From the NCBI GenBank assembly GCA_004298725.1, contig SCQA01000180.1:1-8153 (forward strand): a DNA stretch of 8,153 nt, written 5' to 3'. Origin of the DNA: a bacterium (lineage in GTDB: Bacteria > Desulfobacterota > GWC2-55-46). The position numbers and the translations under genes are program-made. The stretch's first letter is position 1; every line of letters starts with the position of its first letter. The notes under the pieces are model-generated. The model was given only the letters and a program-made list of their open reading frames with translations, was not told the origin of the DNA and ran no database searches. Shown one piece after another: positions 1 through 6,860 of this stretch.

Positions 1-191
1 TAAAACCGAACTGTATAAACGAAAATTTCTTGCCGTCAATCCCGGCTATTTATGGCGGGTAATTAAATAAAGCGCGGCGCATCACGAGTGACACGTCTTA
101 AAATATAAGCCGCCCCGAGATAAAAAGCCTCATTTCACGACAAATATTCCGCCAATAAGCGCGTTTTGCCATAACATAGAGAAAAAGAACT
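1..191. other. Left-edge intergenic stretch, no gene recognised
   Basis: I see no convincing coding sequence or RNA gene here on either strand. The stretch is AT-rich, with stop codons frequent in all frames. A weak imperfect inverted repeat (CCCG near 41-44 with CGGG near 56-59) has no T-tract and is not called a terminator. It lies downstream of the tRNA-Pro terminator, so it probably belongs to the space before whatever gene lies beyond the left edge. Confidence 0.5.
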
Positions 192-232
192 AAAAACAAA
201 AACCAAGGGAGAGTACATAATCCCCTTGGTTT
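192..232 (-). terminator. Intrinsic terminator of tRNA-Pro
   Basis: A perfect 10-bp inverted repeat (AAACCAAGGG at 200-209 and CCCTTGGTTT at 223-232, loop 13 nt) is followed on the minus strand by the T-rich run TTGTTTTT (199-192). It begins 14 nt beyond the CCA end of the tRNA, as expected for a monocistronic tRNA transcript. Confidence 0.85.
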
Positions 233-246
233 ATTAAAATAAAAAA

Positions 247-323
247 TGGTCGGGGCGAGAGGATTCGAACCTCCGGCCCCCGCGTCCCGAACGCGGTGCT
301 CTACCAGACTGAGCCACGCCCCG
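247..323 (-). tRNA. tRNA-Pro (anticodon CGG)
   Basis: The minus strand folds into a complete 77-nt cloverleaf. The acceptor stem is CGGGGCG/CGCCCCG, the D arm GCTC/GAGC has a GG-containing loop, and the anticodon stem CCGCG/CGCGG has the 7-nt loop TTCGGGA (anticodon CGG, reading proline codon CCG). The variable region is 5 nt and the T loop is TTCGAAT. The discriminator is A and CCA is encoded in the DNA (247-249). The C1-G72 first pair is typical of bacterial tRNA-Pro. It has its own candidate promoter about 45 nt upstream and a terminator 14 nt downstream, so it looks like a free-standing transcription unit. No duplicated 3' end suggesting an integrated element is visible. Confidence 0.97.
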
Positions 324-368
324 ACAAAAACAACTTGTAAACGCGACTGCCGCGCTCACCGGAAAAAC

Positions 369-397
369 ATTATACATATTAGCGTATGCGAAATCCA
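369..397 (-). promoter_or_regulatory. Candidate sigma70 promoter for tRNA-Pro
   Basis: On the minus strand a perfect -10 hexamer TATAAT (369-374) is preceded by a 17-nt spacer and a weak -35 candidate TGGATT (392-397, three of six consensus positions). Transcription would start near 362, leaving a leader of about 38 nt before the tRNA at 323. The perfect -10 and the position support the call. The poor -35 is the main weakness. Confidence 0.6.
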
Positions 398-581
398 GCA
401 TTTCCGCACAGTATTCAAAAAATAATACGCCGCCATAAATAAAGCGAGGCTACTTTCAATAAACTGTTGACTGCTGATACCCTTAACGGCGCTTTGAGAG
501 GCGCTCGAATTCGCAAGCGCTCCTCCGCGCGCATGACAGAGGCCAAAAAATAACTTTGCAAACTTCGACAAATTTGCATTT
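398..581. other. Intergenic stretch between tRNA-Pro promoter and pil terminator
   Basis: No supported gene. A minus-strand open frame covers 356-592 (78 codons), but its ATG lies in an arm of the pilQ terminator, its far end runs through the tRNA promoter, and it resembles no family I know. Around 488-522 there is a GC-rich patch with repeated GGCGCT/AGCGCT elements and a central CGAATTCG palindrome. It could form a short hairpin, but no function can be assigned. Confidence 0.45.
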
Positions 582-612
582 AAAAAAAACACCCCGCACT
601 ATCAGCGGGGTG
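582..612 (-). terminator. Intrinsic terminator of the pilMNOPQ operon
   Basis: On the minus strand CACCCCGC (605-612) pairs perfectly with GCGGGGTG (590-597) across a 7-nt loop, and eight T residues follow immediately (589-582). It sits 70 nt after the pilQ stop codon, so it ends the operon transcript. The 3' untranslated stretch before it holds a smaller stem-loop (CGGCA 649-653 with TGCCG 660-664). Confidence 0.93.
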
Positions 613-682
613 GCAATACATTTATAACAAACCCATCTTATCTCAGAGCGGCAGTTTAATGCCGTTTACAGAACATACATGA

Positions 683-3478
683 TTAGCCAAGCACCTTATC
701 TTTCATTATTGTCGGCGTTATGAATATGAGAAGCTCCGTCTGATTGTCTGACACGGACTTGCTCTTAAAAAACCAGCCGATAAGCGGTATGTCTTTAAGA
801 AACGGTATGCCCTTTTCCGTCTCGCTCTTATCAGACACTATTATACCGCCTATGACCGTAGTTTCACCGTCTCTTACAAGGACTTCCGTTTGCGACTCTT
901 TTTTATTGATGCTTGGCTCGCCTGAAGACGTCCTGAACGTGCCTATGGAGTTTCTGCTCGCCTTTATCTTCATAAGCACGCTTCCGTCAGGCGTTATGTG
1001 CGGCGTAACGGTAAGCGACAAGTTCGCGTCAATAAATGTCGTGGACGTGCCTGAAGAAGACGTTGTTGAAAACGGTATCGATTCGCCCTGCTCTATCTTG
1101 GCCTCTTTGTTGTCCATGGTCGTTATTCTCGGCCTTGATATAGTCCTTACGCGGCCTTCCGACTCGCCAGCCGAAAGCCTCAAATCAAGAAGGAGCGGGT
1201 TCCGTCCAGCTTTGCCGAATAAAAAGCCAAGCGCTCCAAGCGGACCGGCGGTGCCTGTAGCCGGCAGGTTTACCGCGTAGTTGGTAACGCTTGTCGACGC
1301 AGGCAAAGTTGTCGGTATTATGCTTGTGGCGGCATTCGTTGAAGTAACGCGTGAAGCCAGGTCGCCGGCCCACGCGCCGGACGCGGTAGTCGCGCCAAAG
1401 ACGTTATTAGTGGAATTGTGCCCGAAGGTGCCCATCAACTGTGTGTCAACGCCCCACTGTATGCCGAGGTCTCTGGCAAAACTTGTGGATGCTTCAACAA
1501 TTCGCGCCTCTATAAGCACCTGCGGAATTATGGTGTCGAGTTTTTTTACAAGGTTTACGGCCTGCTCAATACCCTGTTTTATGTCTTTAACAATTATAAT
1601 ATTGGTGCGCTTTTCGCTTGTTACGGAACCTCTCTCCGTAAGCACGCCCTTTACCTGAGGCTCAAGAGCCGACGCATCGCCGTAGTTTACTGTTATGTAG
1701 CTTATTTCGAGGTTTTCAAGTTTTTCCTGCGCTTTTTTAGCGGCAAGCAGGGCCTCTCTTTCCTGCCTCAGCTTAGTCGCCGGAGCCACTCTTATAACGT
1801 TGCCGTCAATGGATTTATCAAGCTCCTTAGCCTTGAGTATGATGTCAAACGCCTGCTCCCACGGAACGTTTTTGAGCCTTAACGAAATATTCCCCCTGAC
1901 TTCGTCAGAGGCTATTATATTGACGTTGCTCACCTCGGCCAAGAGCCTTAATACGTCGCTAATGCTCGCGTCCATCATGTCGAGGTCTATCTTTTTACCG
2001 GCATATTCCTTTGTATCGGCGGCTTCGGCCTTAAGCGCGGCTGATCCCTTTTCATCGGCAGGTCTTGCGACAACGGCTGAAGCGAATTCAACGGTTATCG
2101 TTCCGTCCAAGTCCTTGACTTCATATGACGACTTCTCGTTGAGCTTTACAAGCACGCGAACGTCTTTGGGTTTGAACGACTCCTGATACGAGCTTATGGT
2201 AGCCACCGGCGTGGCAAGCTTTACCGCATCGAGCGTCCTTACGAGGTCATCCGGTATTGTAGCGTCTTTTATGTCTATCATTAAGGTCTTGCCGTCTTCT
2301 GATTCCTTAACAGTATACGGCGTTTTGGCCGAACTCATAACCGTAAGCCTGCCCTTGCCGTTTACTATTCTGAAATCAACGCGGCCTATTTCCGACCCTA
2401 AAGACGTTTCGTCCTTCTTAGCCTCTTTAACAACGGCCTTCGCCTCGGCTACTTCCGTTGCCGCAGGCGCGGCCTTCTTGCCGCTCGACGCCGTTGTTTC
2501 TTTTGATGAAACAGGCACTGCCGGCGCGCCAACAACACCGCCGCCCACCGCGACGCCTGCCACGACCGCCTTTTCAGAAGCGCTCGCCTGCGCGCCTTCG
2601 CCTATTATCATTACAAGCGAAGAGTCGTCTTTATTAACGGCGTAAGGCGTAACTTTTTTGCCTGACAAGTCTATAACAAGCCTTGCCTTGTCCTTATAAT
2701 CGCCGAACCTGACTATTTTTACGAACTTGCTCTCTTTCGCTGTTATTGTCTTCTGGCCGGTCGCGTTCGTAACGCCCCAGACGTCAACTATAATTCTTGA
2801 CGGATTATCAAGCGCGAATGAATTGTAATTGCCAATGGAGCCATCCGCAACAACGGTGATAACCGTATTGCCTCCGTCTTGGGCAACTTCTATTTTGGTT
2901 ATCTTAGACGCGCTCTTTGCCGCGCTCTTAGGCTCCGGGGCCGCCTCCGGCTTTACCTCCGGCGCTGGCGCAGGAACCGGCGCTACAGCCGCAACCGGCG
3001 TGGCATCCGCCTTAAGGCTAACAAGAATGCTGTTTTCCCCGCTCTTAACGTCGTGGGCAACGCCTTCCTTAAGCCCAATAACAAGCCTGCCAATGTTGTC
3101 CTCTGTGCCGTAGCTTATAACCGTTATCTGAGTAATAAAATTATTGTCAACGTTTATAGGCGAAGAGACTTTTGAAATATTCACACCCGGCATGTCTACA
3201 ACTATGCGCGAAGGTTCGGAAAGCTTGAATACCGTGTATTTGAGCGGACCCGTTGCTTTCACAACAACCTTGTCGCCTGCTCCAGCCACGTCCACCGACT
3301 CAACTGAAATAGCGCTTGATACCGGTTTTGCCTGCTCCGGCGCGGCGTTAGCAGGAGGTTGACTGGCCGCCTTTGGCGCATCCTCAGCCGACGAATGCGC
3401 GGGGATGATGAAAAGACCTGCGGCCATTAGCCCCATAAGGCCCAGCCTAAACCGCTTGATAAACTCGTTTAAATGCAT
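683..3478 (-). CDS. pilQ: Type IV pilus secretin PilQ with three AMIN domains
   Basis: PilQ forms the multimeric outer-membrane channel through which the type IV pilus passes. The 931-residue protein opens with a Sec signal peptide (basic start, hydrophobic core about 11-26, likely cleavage after Ala31). Three AMIN-type repeats follow (about 57-157, 191-293, 364-467), which in this family bind peptidoglycan or anchor in the periplasm. They are separated by Ala/Pro/Lys-rich linkers. Next come an STN/N0 domain (about 497-566), a KH-like N1 domain (about 590-650) and the secretin barrel (about 650-925). The C-terminus carries the family signature, including GIPFLKDIPLIGWFF and LLIFITPTIM. A strong GGAGG (3483-3487) lies 4 nt before the ATG, fixing the start. 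It is the last gene of the operon, 43 nt after pilP. Length is at the long end for PilQ because of the third AMIN repeat and linkers. Confidence 0.96.
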   Translation of the reverse strand: MHLNEFIKRFRLGLMGLMAAGLFIIPAHSSAEDAPKAASQPPANAAPEQAKPVSSAISVESVDVAGAGDKVVVKATGPLKYTVFKLSEPSRIVVDMPGVNISKVSSPINVDNNFITQITVISYGTEDNIGRLVIGLKEGVAHDVKSGENSILVSLKADATPVAAVAPVPAPAPEVKPEAAPEPKSAAKSASKITKIEVAQDGGNTVITVVADGSIGNYNSFALDNPSRIIVDVWGVTNATGQKTITAKESKFVKIVRFGDYKDKARLVIDLSGKKVTPYAVNKDDSSLVMIIGEGAQASASEKAVVAGVAVGGGVVGAPAVPVSSKETTASSGKKAAPAATEVAEAKAVVKEAKKDETSLGSEIGRVDFRIVNGKGRLTVMSSAKTPYTVKESEDGKTLMIDIKDATIPDDLVRTLDAVKLATPVATISSYQESFKPKDVRVLVKLNEKSSYEVKDLDGTITVEFASAVVARPADEKGSAALKAEAADTKEYAGKKIDLDMMDASISDVLRLLAEVSNVNIIASDEVRGNISLRLKNVPWEQAFDIILKAKELDKSIDGNVIRVAPATKLRQEREALLAAKKAQEKLENLEISYITVNYGDASALEPQVKGVLTERGSVTSEKRTNIIIVKDIKQGIEQAVNLVKKLDTIIPQVLIEARIVEASTSFARDLGIQWGVDTQLMGTFGHNSTNNVFGATTASGAWAGDLASRVTSTNAATSIIPTTLPASTSVTNYAVNLPATGTAGPLGALGFLFGKAGRNPLLLDLRLSAGESEGRVRTISRPRITTMDNKEAKIEQGESIPFSTTSSSGTSTTFIDANLSLTVTPHITPDGSVLMKIKASRNSIGTFRTSSGEPSINKKESQTEVLVRDGETTVIGGIIVSDKSETEKGIPFLKDIPLIGWFFKSKSVSDNQTELLIFITPTIMKDKVLG

Positions 3479-3521
3479 AACCCCTCCGTCTGTGGTGCAA
3501 TTAATTTAAGCGTTCAGACAG

Positions 3522-4037
3522 CTACTTCTTCATTTCCGGTTCAAGCGGCAATTTTAGTTCCGTTTCAATCGCCGTTGCCGGACGCCCCGGCTCTTCAGGC
3601 ACAAGCTCTTTTATGGTTATGCTACGCTGGCTGAACTTGACAATCTTTCCGTCCCTTGTTCCTATTACATCGCCCTTGCGCACTATGTATCTCTTACTGT
3701 CCGGCGCCTGCAACAGCGCGAACGTCTTATCAGGGGAAATTACCACGGCCAAAAGCTTAAATACGGGAATATCACAGCACTCGAGAGGCCCTTTCACTTT
3801 GGGCTTTTCCGGGCCTTTTATCGACACTACATAGTTCGCAAACGGGTTTCTCTTCTTCGCCTTAACGGTCGGCTCGATTTGCGCGTTAGCGTCAAGACGC
3901 GCGTCAGGCTTTGCCGGCGACTGAGGCCTTGACTCAATCTTTTTTATTGGTACGCTTTTTTCCTGCGGTTTTTCACCGCATGACATAAGCATGGCCGGAA
4001 GGAGTATTATGAGCGCCGCTGTTTTAAATTTATTCAT
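3522..4037 (-). CDS. pilP: Type IV pilus assembly lipoprotein PilP
   Basis: PilP is an inner-membrane lipoprotein that bridges the PilN-PilO complex to the periplasmic N-domains of the PilQ secretin. The 171-residue sequence starts with a short lipoprotein signal ending in the lipobox LMSC, so Cys20 should be lipidated. A disordered Lys/Pro/Ala-rich linker (about 21-60) follows, then an RNPF motif (63-66) and a small beta domain (about 83-165) with the typical PilP pattern of KLLAVV, a processed strand pair and VRKGDVIG. Length is normal for the family. The ATG is only 2 nt from the pilO stop codon, so the two are probably translationally coupled. The upstream AAAAGAAC is a weak ribosome site. 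An adjacent Cys-Cys pair (87-88) at the start of the beta domain is unusual. Family assignment rests on motifs and on its place between pilO and pilQ. Confidence 0.93.
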   Translation of the reverse strand: MNKFKTAALIILLPAMLMSCGEKPQEKSVPIKKIESRPQSPAKPDARLDANAQIEPTVKAKKRNPFANYVVSIKGPEKPKVKGPLECCDIPVFKLLAVVISPDKTFALLQAPDSKRYIVRKGDVIGTRDGKIVKFSQRSITIKELVPEEPGRPATAIETELKLPLEPEMKK

Positions 4038-4039
4038 TG

Positions 4040-4669
4040 TCAGTTCTTTTGCGCCGCGGCGGCTGTCTTGCCGTCTGTTTTTGCCGCTGGCGCGTTTGGT
4101 ATAAACCTGAACGTAGTGGCTACGAATGTAGCTTTTATGCTCGGCATTCTGTTCTTGTACCCTGCCGATGCGATATCCATCGAGCCGAGGTTGACTATCC
4201 TCGGAAGATTGCCTATTTTAACGCTGAAATCATAAAGGCTTTCATACCTGCCCTCAACGGACATATTAACCGGTATCTCCGCGTAAAAGCCTTTTGGCGC
4301 CTCCCTGCCCGGCTTGAAAAGCAGTATATTCAGGCCGGAAATTGAACCGGCCCTGCTGATGGAATCGATAAGGTCGGGTATCTCTTTATCATTTGGAAGC
4401 TGTGCCACGGCCTTTTGCAGTCTGTCTTCCATTTCCGCCTTTTCATTCAGATACTTGGGAATATCAGCGGCTATCTGCCTGTTCTCGGAAAGTTTTTCAT
4501 TCAAAGAGCGCAGTTCCGCCCTGTGCTTTGTCACCTCGTCGTGCATCGGCCCGATAAGAAGAAAGTAAATGACAGCGACAATAACGGCATTAATGCCGGC
4601 AACTATGCCCACTTTCTTGGAAAGCGGCAACTTCATTACCGCGTCAATGTTTATCTTCGGAAGCGCCAT
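4040..4669 (-). CDS. pilO: Type IV pilus inner-membrane alignment protein PilO
   Basis: PilO pairs with PilN in the inner membrane and helps connect the cytoplasmic PilM ring to PilP and PilQ. The 209-residue protein has a short cytoplasmic tail, one transmembrane helix (about 20-40) and a periplasmic coiled coil (about 43-92, rich in Glu, Lys, Leu). It ends in a ferredoxin-like domain (about 95-190) with the family pattern FYAEIPVNMSVEGRYESLYDF and an Ala/Lys-rich tail. An in-frame TAA (4676-4678) just upstream rules out a longer start. The ribosome site GAGGAG (4681-4686) is 11 nt from the ATG, rather far, but a small inverted repeat (AGAC/GTCT, 4671-4682) could shorten the effective distance. 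Unlike the other pil genes, it follows a 123-nt gap after pilN. Confidence 0.94.
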   Translation of the reverse strand: MALPKINIDAVMKLPLSKKVGIVAGINAVIVAVIYFLLIGPMHDEVTKHRAELRSLNEKLSENRQIAADIPKYLNEKAEMEDRLQKAVAQLPNDKEIPDLIDSISRAGSISGLNILLFKPGREAPKGFYAEIPVNMSVEGRYESLYDFSVKIGNLPRIVNLGSMDIASAGYKNRMPSIKATFVATTFRFIPNAPAAKTDGKTAAAAQKN

Positions 4670-4792
4670 AAGACGTTAGTCTCCTCTCAACCGACTGCCA
4701 TAATGAAATAATTGCCAAGCATGAAATGTTGAGTTACGCTAACCAATCTACGCCACTAAATTTATTAGCTCTTTCGCGCCATACCCGGCAAT
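4670..4792 (-). other. Structured 123-nt gap between pilN and pilO
   Basis: This is the largest gap inside the pil operon, and no open frame fits it. On the minus strand it holds an imperfect tandem direct repeat (ATTTCAT-GCT-TGGCA then ATTTCAT-TA-TGGCA, plus-strand 4713-4727 and 4696-4709). It also holds an inverted repeat with a bulge (TTG-a-GTTA at 4729-4736 with TAAC-CAA at 4740-4746), and the pilO ribosome site next to a four-base stem (4671-4682). No T-tract terminator and no convincing promoter are visible. A role in mRNA processing or in setting PilO translation is a guess. Confidence 0.5.
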
Positions 4793-5338
4793 CTACTTGA
4801 CCCTTTCAGCCCTTATGTCGAAACTTACGACTTCAGTGCCGGTGTCCTTATCCGTCGTCTTCTGCGCCACATCAAGTTCGACCTTTGTCAAATCATTGTG
4901 CTTTTGAAGCCCTCTCATAAAGTCAGCCACTACTTCGTCGCTCGTTGCATAACCTTTTATGGTTATAAGCTGTACGTCTTCCCTGATGGCAATTAGCCAC
5001 ATTTTTTCCGGCATTGACTCGGCAATGGAATCAAAGAGTTTCGTGGGGCCGGAGCGCCCCGCTTCGAGATTGTTTATAACTTTGAGTTTTCCCTCGACAA
5101 CGGCCTTCTGCTCTTTTATTTTGGAGAGTTCGCCTATCTTCTTTTTCAGGCCGTCAAGCTCGTTTTTGCCCGTTGTTATGTCGGAGTTAAGTTGCGAGGC
5201 ATCGCTTCTGACGGTAAAATAAGCCGCGAACGATACTATTATCACCAAAACGGTTACAAGCCCGGCAACGGTAAGCTGAAACCTGAGCGTCTCTTTCTTT
5301 TTGGCCGCCCTTACGGGCAGAAGGTTTATGCGTATCAT
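4793..5338 (-). CDS. pilN: Type IV pilus inner-membrane alignment protein PilN
   Basis: PilN is a bitopic inner-membrane protein. Its cytoplasmic N-terminus binds PilM and its periplasmic part dimerises with PilO. The 181-residue sequence begins MIRINLLP, which contains the conserved INLLP motif known to insert into PilM. A basic patch (RAAKKK) is followed by one transmembrane helix (about 21-43), a periplasmic coiled coil (about 48-92) and a ferredoxin-like domain (about 98-178) with the typical segment MWLIAIRED...ITIKGYATSDEVVADFM. The length is typical. The start codon overlaps the pilM stop (ATGA, 4 nt), and a near-perfect AAGGAGG (5350-5356) lies 11 nt upstream inside pilM, so translation may be both coupled and independently initiated. 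Confidence 0.95.
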   Translation of the reverse strand: MIRINLLPVRAAKKKETLRFQLTVAGLVTVLVIIVSFAAYFTVRSDASQLNSDITTGKNELDGLKKKIGELSKIKEQKAVVEGKLKVINNLEAGRSGPTKLFDSIAESMPEKMWLIAIREDVQLITIKGYATSDEVVADFMRGLQKHNDLTKVELDVAQKTTDKDTGTEVVSFDIRAERVK

Positions 5339-6408
5339 CTGTCGCCGAACCTCCTTGTGGCAAGCCCTACAGCTACGCCAAAATGGGGTCCTATGTCGCC
5401 AAGCCTTTCTTCGTCAACATCCTTTACACCTAAGGCAACGCCCTTAAACGGATTGACTATTTCAACCGGTATAGAGGTTTTATCCTGAAGGAGCGCTATA
5501 AGCCCCTTTATCTTTGCGCCGCCTCCGCTTAAGTATATCTTATTTATATCCGTGCCATGGCTCGCGCCAAGGAAGAAATCAACCGATCTCTTTACTTCAA
5601 AAGACAGGTTTGTTGAAATGGACTCAACCGCTAAAGCAAGAGTAGCCTCGTCCGAACCGCCGTCGCCCTTGCCTATCTTCAGGGCCTCTGCATCTTTAAA
5701 GCTTATATTCATCTGCCGCTGTATTTCTTCGGTAAACTGATTGCCGCCCATCGGTATTGACCTTGTAAAAATGGTCATGCCGCCGGCTATGACGCTTATC
5801 GAGGTAATGCTCGCGCCTATGTTGACCATGGCGCATGTCTCGCCAGGGGCCGTGGCGTAGTTTACCTCAAGCATATTTTCAAGAGCAAAAGAATCGACGT
5901 CGATAACCACCGGATTAAGGCCGGCTTCCTTGATGACGTTGGTATAGTCGTTTATGACGTCCTTTTTAACGGCAACGAGCATAACGTCCATCTGCCCCCT
6001 GCCCTCGGTGTCCGCTCCAAGTATCTGAAAATCAATGTTGACCTCGGCTATGGGAAACGGTATGTACTGTTCGGCCTCCCACTGTATTGACTCCGCAAGC
6101 TCCTCTTCAGTCATCGTGGGAAAAGAAACCTTCTTTATGATTACGGAATGGCCGGTAAGCGCGGAGACCGCGTCTTTCACCTTTATGCCATGTTCTTTTA
6201 TAAGCTCTTTAAGTGTATTGGTGACCGTCATGGAATCTATGACGGAGCCGTCAACTATAGCCTCCGGCGGAAGCTCGGCCATGCCCATTTTCATAAGCTC
6301 CCATCCCTTTTTGGCCTGCTTCATCTGAACAAGCTTTATGGAATGAGAACCTATGTCAAAGGCCACGGACTCTTTTTTCTGCAGGAATGAAAAAAACGAT
6401 AATTGCAT
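5335..6408 (-). CDS. pilM: Type IV pilus cytoplasmic actin-like ATP-binding protein PilM
   Basis: PilM is the cytoplasmic member of the alignment complex. It has an FtsA/actin fold, binds ATP and docks on the INLLP tail of PilN. From the start used here the protein has 357 residues, normal for the family. Visible actin-like signatures are phosphate-1 (VAFDIGSHSIKLVQ, 15-28), phosphate-2 (MVNIGASITSISVI, 194-207) and the adenosine motif (IYLSGGGAKIKGL, 291-303). The characteristic QWEAEQYIPFPIAEVNIDFQ (109-128) and a C-terminal GPHFGVAVGLATRR are also present. The frame stays open 47 codons further upstream to 6549, but that extension overlaps the HTH gene and does not look like PilM. Methionine 6408 gives the standard N-terminus and has a G-rich ribosome site (6412-6417) ahead of it. 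Confidence 0.95.
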   Translation of the reverse strand: MQLSFFSFLQKKESVAFDIGSHSIKLVQMKQAKKGWELMKMGMAELPPEAIVDGSVIDSMTVTNTLKELIKEHGIKVKDAVSALTGHSVIIKKVSFPTMTEEELAESIQWEAEQYIPFPIAEVNIDFQILGADTEGRGQMDVMLVAVKKDVINDYTNVIKEAGLNPVVIDVDSFALENMLEVNYATAPGETCAMVNIGASITSISVIAGGMTIFTRSIPMGGNQFTEEIQRQMNISFKDAEALKIGKGDGGSDEATLALAVESISTNLSFEVKRSVDFFLGASHGTDINKIYLSGGGAKIKGLIALLQDKTSIPVEIVNPFKGVALGVKDVDEERLGDIGPHFGVAVGLATRRFGDR

Positions 6409-6426
6409 CCGCCCCCCGTCAACTTT

Positions 6427-6449
6427 AAAGCCGCAGTTCAAGCGGCCTC
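6427..6449 (-). other. Stem-loop between HTH gene and pilM
   Basis: On the minus strand GCCGC (6442-6446) pairs perfectly with GCGGC (6430-6434) over a 7-nt loop. Three further pairs, two of them G-T, extend it to 6427 and 6449. It is followed by TTTAAAG rather than a long T-tract, so it resembles a weak or partial terminator, an attenuator or an mRNA processing site. It sits in the 53-nt gap between the HTH stop and the pilM start. Confidence 0.4.
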
Positions 6450-6461
6450 GACAACACGGTT

Positions 6462-6665
6462 TTACGTTAAATCGGAAAAAACCTTGTCCTTTTCTGAAGT
6501 CTTTAAGCCAAGCGCGTGGATTATCTTTCTCTTTGTATCCATCCTGCACGGAAAGCCGCGCTCTATGCGGTCAACCGTAAGTGCGGAAAGCCCGGCCTTT
6601 CTTGCAAGCTCGGACTTCGTGAGAAGCATATTCTCTCTAATCTTTTTTAAATTATTTTTTGTCAT
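6462..6665 (-). CDS. Small XRE-type helix-turn-helix DNA-binding protein
   Basis: This 67-residue protein is almost entirely one XRE/Cro-CI helix-turn-helix domain (HTH_3-like). Helix 1 is about 4-13, the turn and helices 2-3 are about 16-35 (TKSELARKAGLSALTVDRIERG), and helix 4 is about 43-52 (TKRKIIHALGL). No sensor, membrane or dimerisation domain is present. It lies 53 nt upstream of pilM on the same strand, behind the only strong promoter in the region, so it is probably the first gene of the pil operon and may regulate it or itself. Starting at 6665 keeps the full first helix. A later ATG (codon 13) has a better ribosome site, AGAGAG, but would delete helix 1. No clear Shine-Dalgarno precedes 6665. 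The HTH call is secure; the target is inference. Confidence 0.88.
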   Translation of the reverse strand: MTKNNLKKIRENMLLTKSELARKAGLSALTVDRIERGFPCRMDTKRKIIHALGLKTSEKDKVFSDLT

Positions 6666-6746
6666 AATACAAGCACTAAAGTCACAAACCCTTTAAAATA
6701 CCGAACTACCGCGATCAAAACAATCTAAGAATAACAAGTGTAATCA

Positions 6747-6775
6747 AATTTATTCCAATATTTCTAATTTGTCAA
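6747..6775 (-). promoter_or_regulatory. Sigma70-type promoter for the HTH-pilMNOPQ operon
   Basis: On the minus strand a perfect -35 TTGACA (6770-6775) is separated by exactly 17 nt from the -10 candidate TAAATT (6747-6752, four of six consensus positions). The DNA just upstream (about 6776-6808) is nearly pure A/T with A-tracts, resembling an UP element. Transcription should start near 6740, giving a leader of about 75 nt. No better promoter is seen before pilM or within the operon. Confidence 0.75.
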
Positions 6776-6860
6776 TAGTTTTTTTTAATTTATTATAATT
6801 ATATATAAGTTGTTATAGACACAGAATAATGACTGGCAAGAACAATCATATTTATTTTTT

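Noticed and set aside
356..592. 78-codon minus-strand open frame between the tRNA and the pil terminator
   Set aside because: Its ATG lies in an arm of the pilQ terminator, its end overlaps the tRNA promoter, there is no usable ribosome site, and the protein resembles no family I know.
744..3362. Several plus-strand open frames opposite pilQ
   Set aside because: They are antisense shadows of a well-supported gene, low in complexity, without ribosome sites or recognisable domains.
6409..6549. Longer PilM start at 6549 (47 extra residues)
   Set aside because: The extension overlaps the HTH gene in another frame and has a Cys/Arg-rich composition unlike PilM. The start at 6408 gives the standard N-terminus.
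6666..6740. c-di-GMP riboswitch in the leader of the HTH-pil operon
   Set aside because: Such switches occur before pilus genes in some deltaproteobacteria, but the leader is too short and shows none of the conserved core.
6769..6799. Plus-strand promoter-like pair (TTGTCA and TATAAT) in the AT-rich block
   Set aside because: The spacer is 19 nt, the -35 is partly the reverse of the minus-strand promoter, and no plus-strand gene follows.
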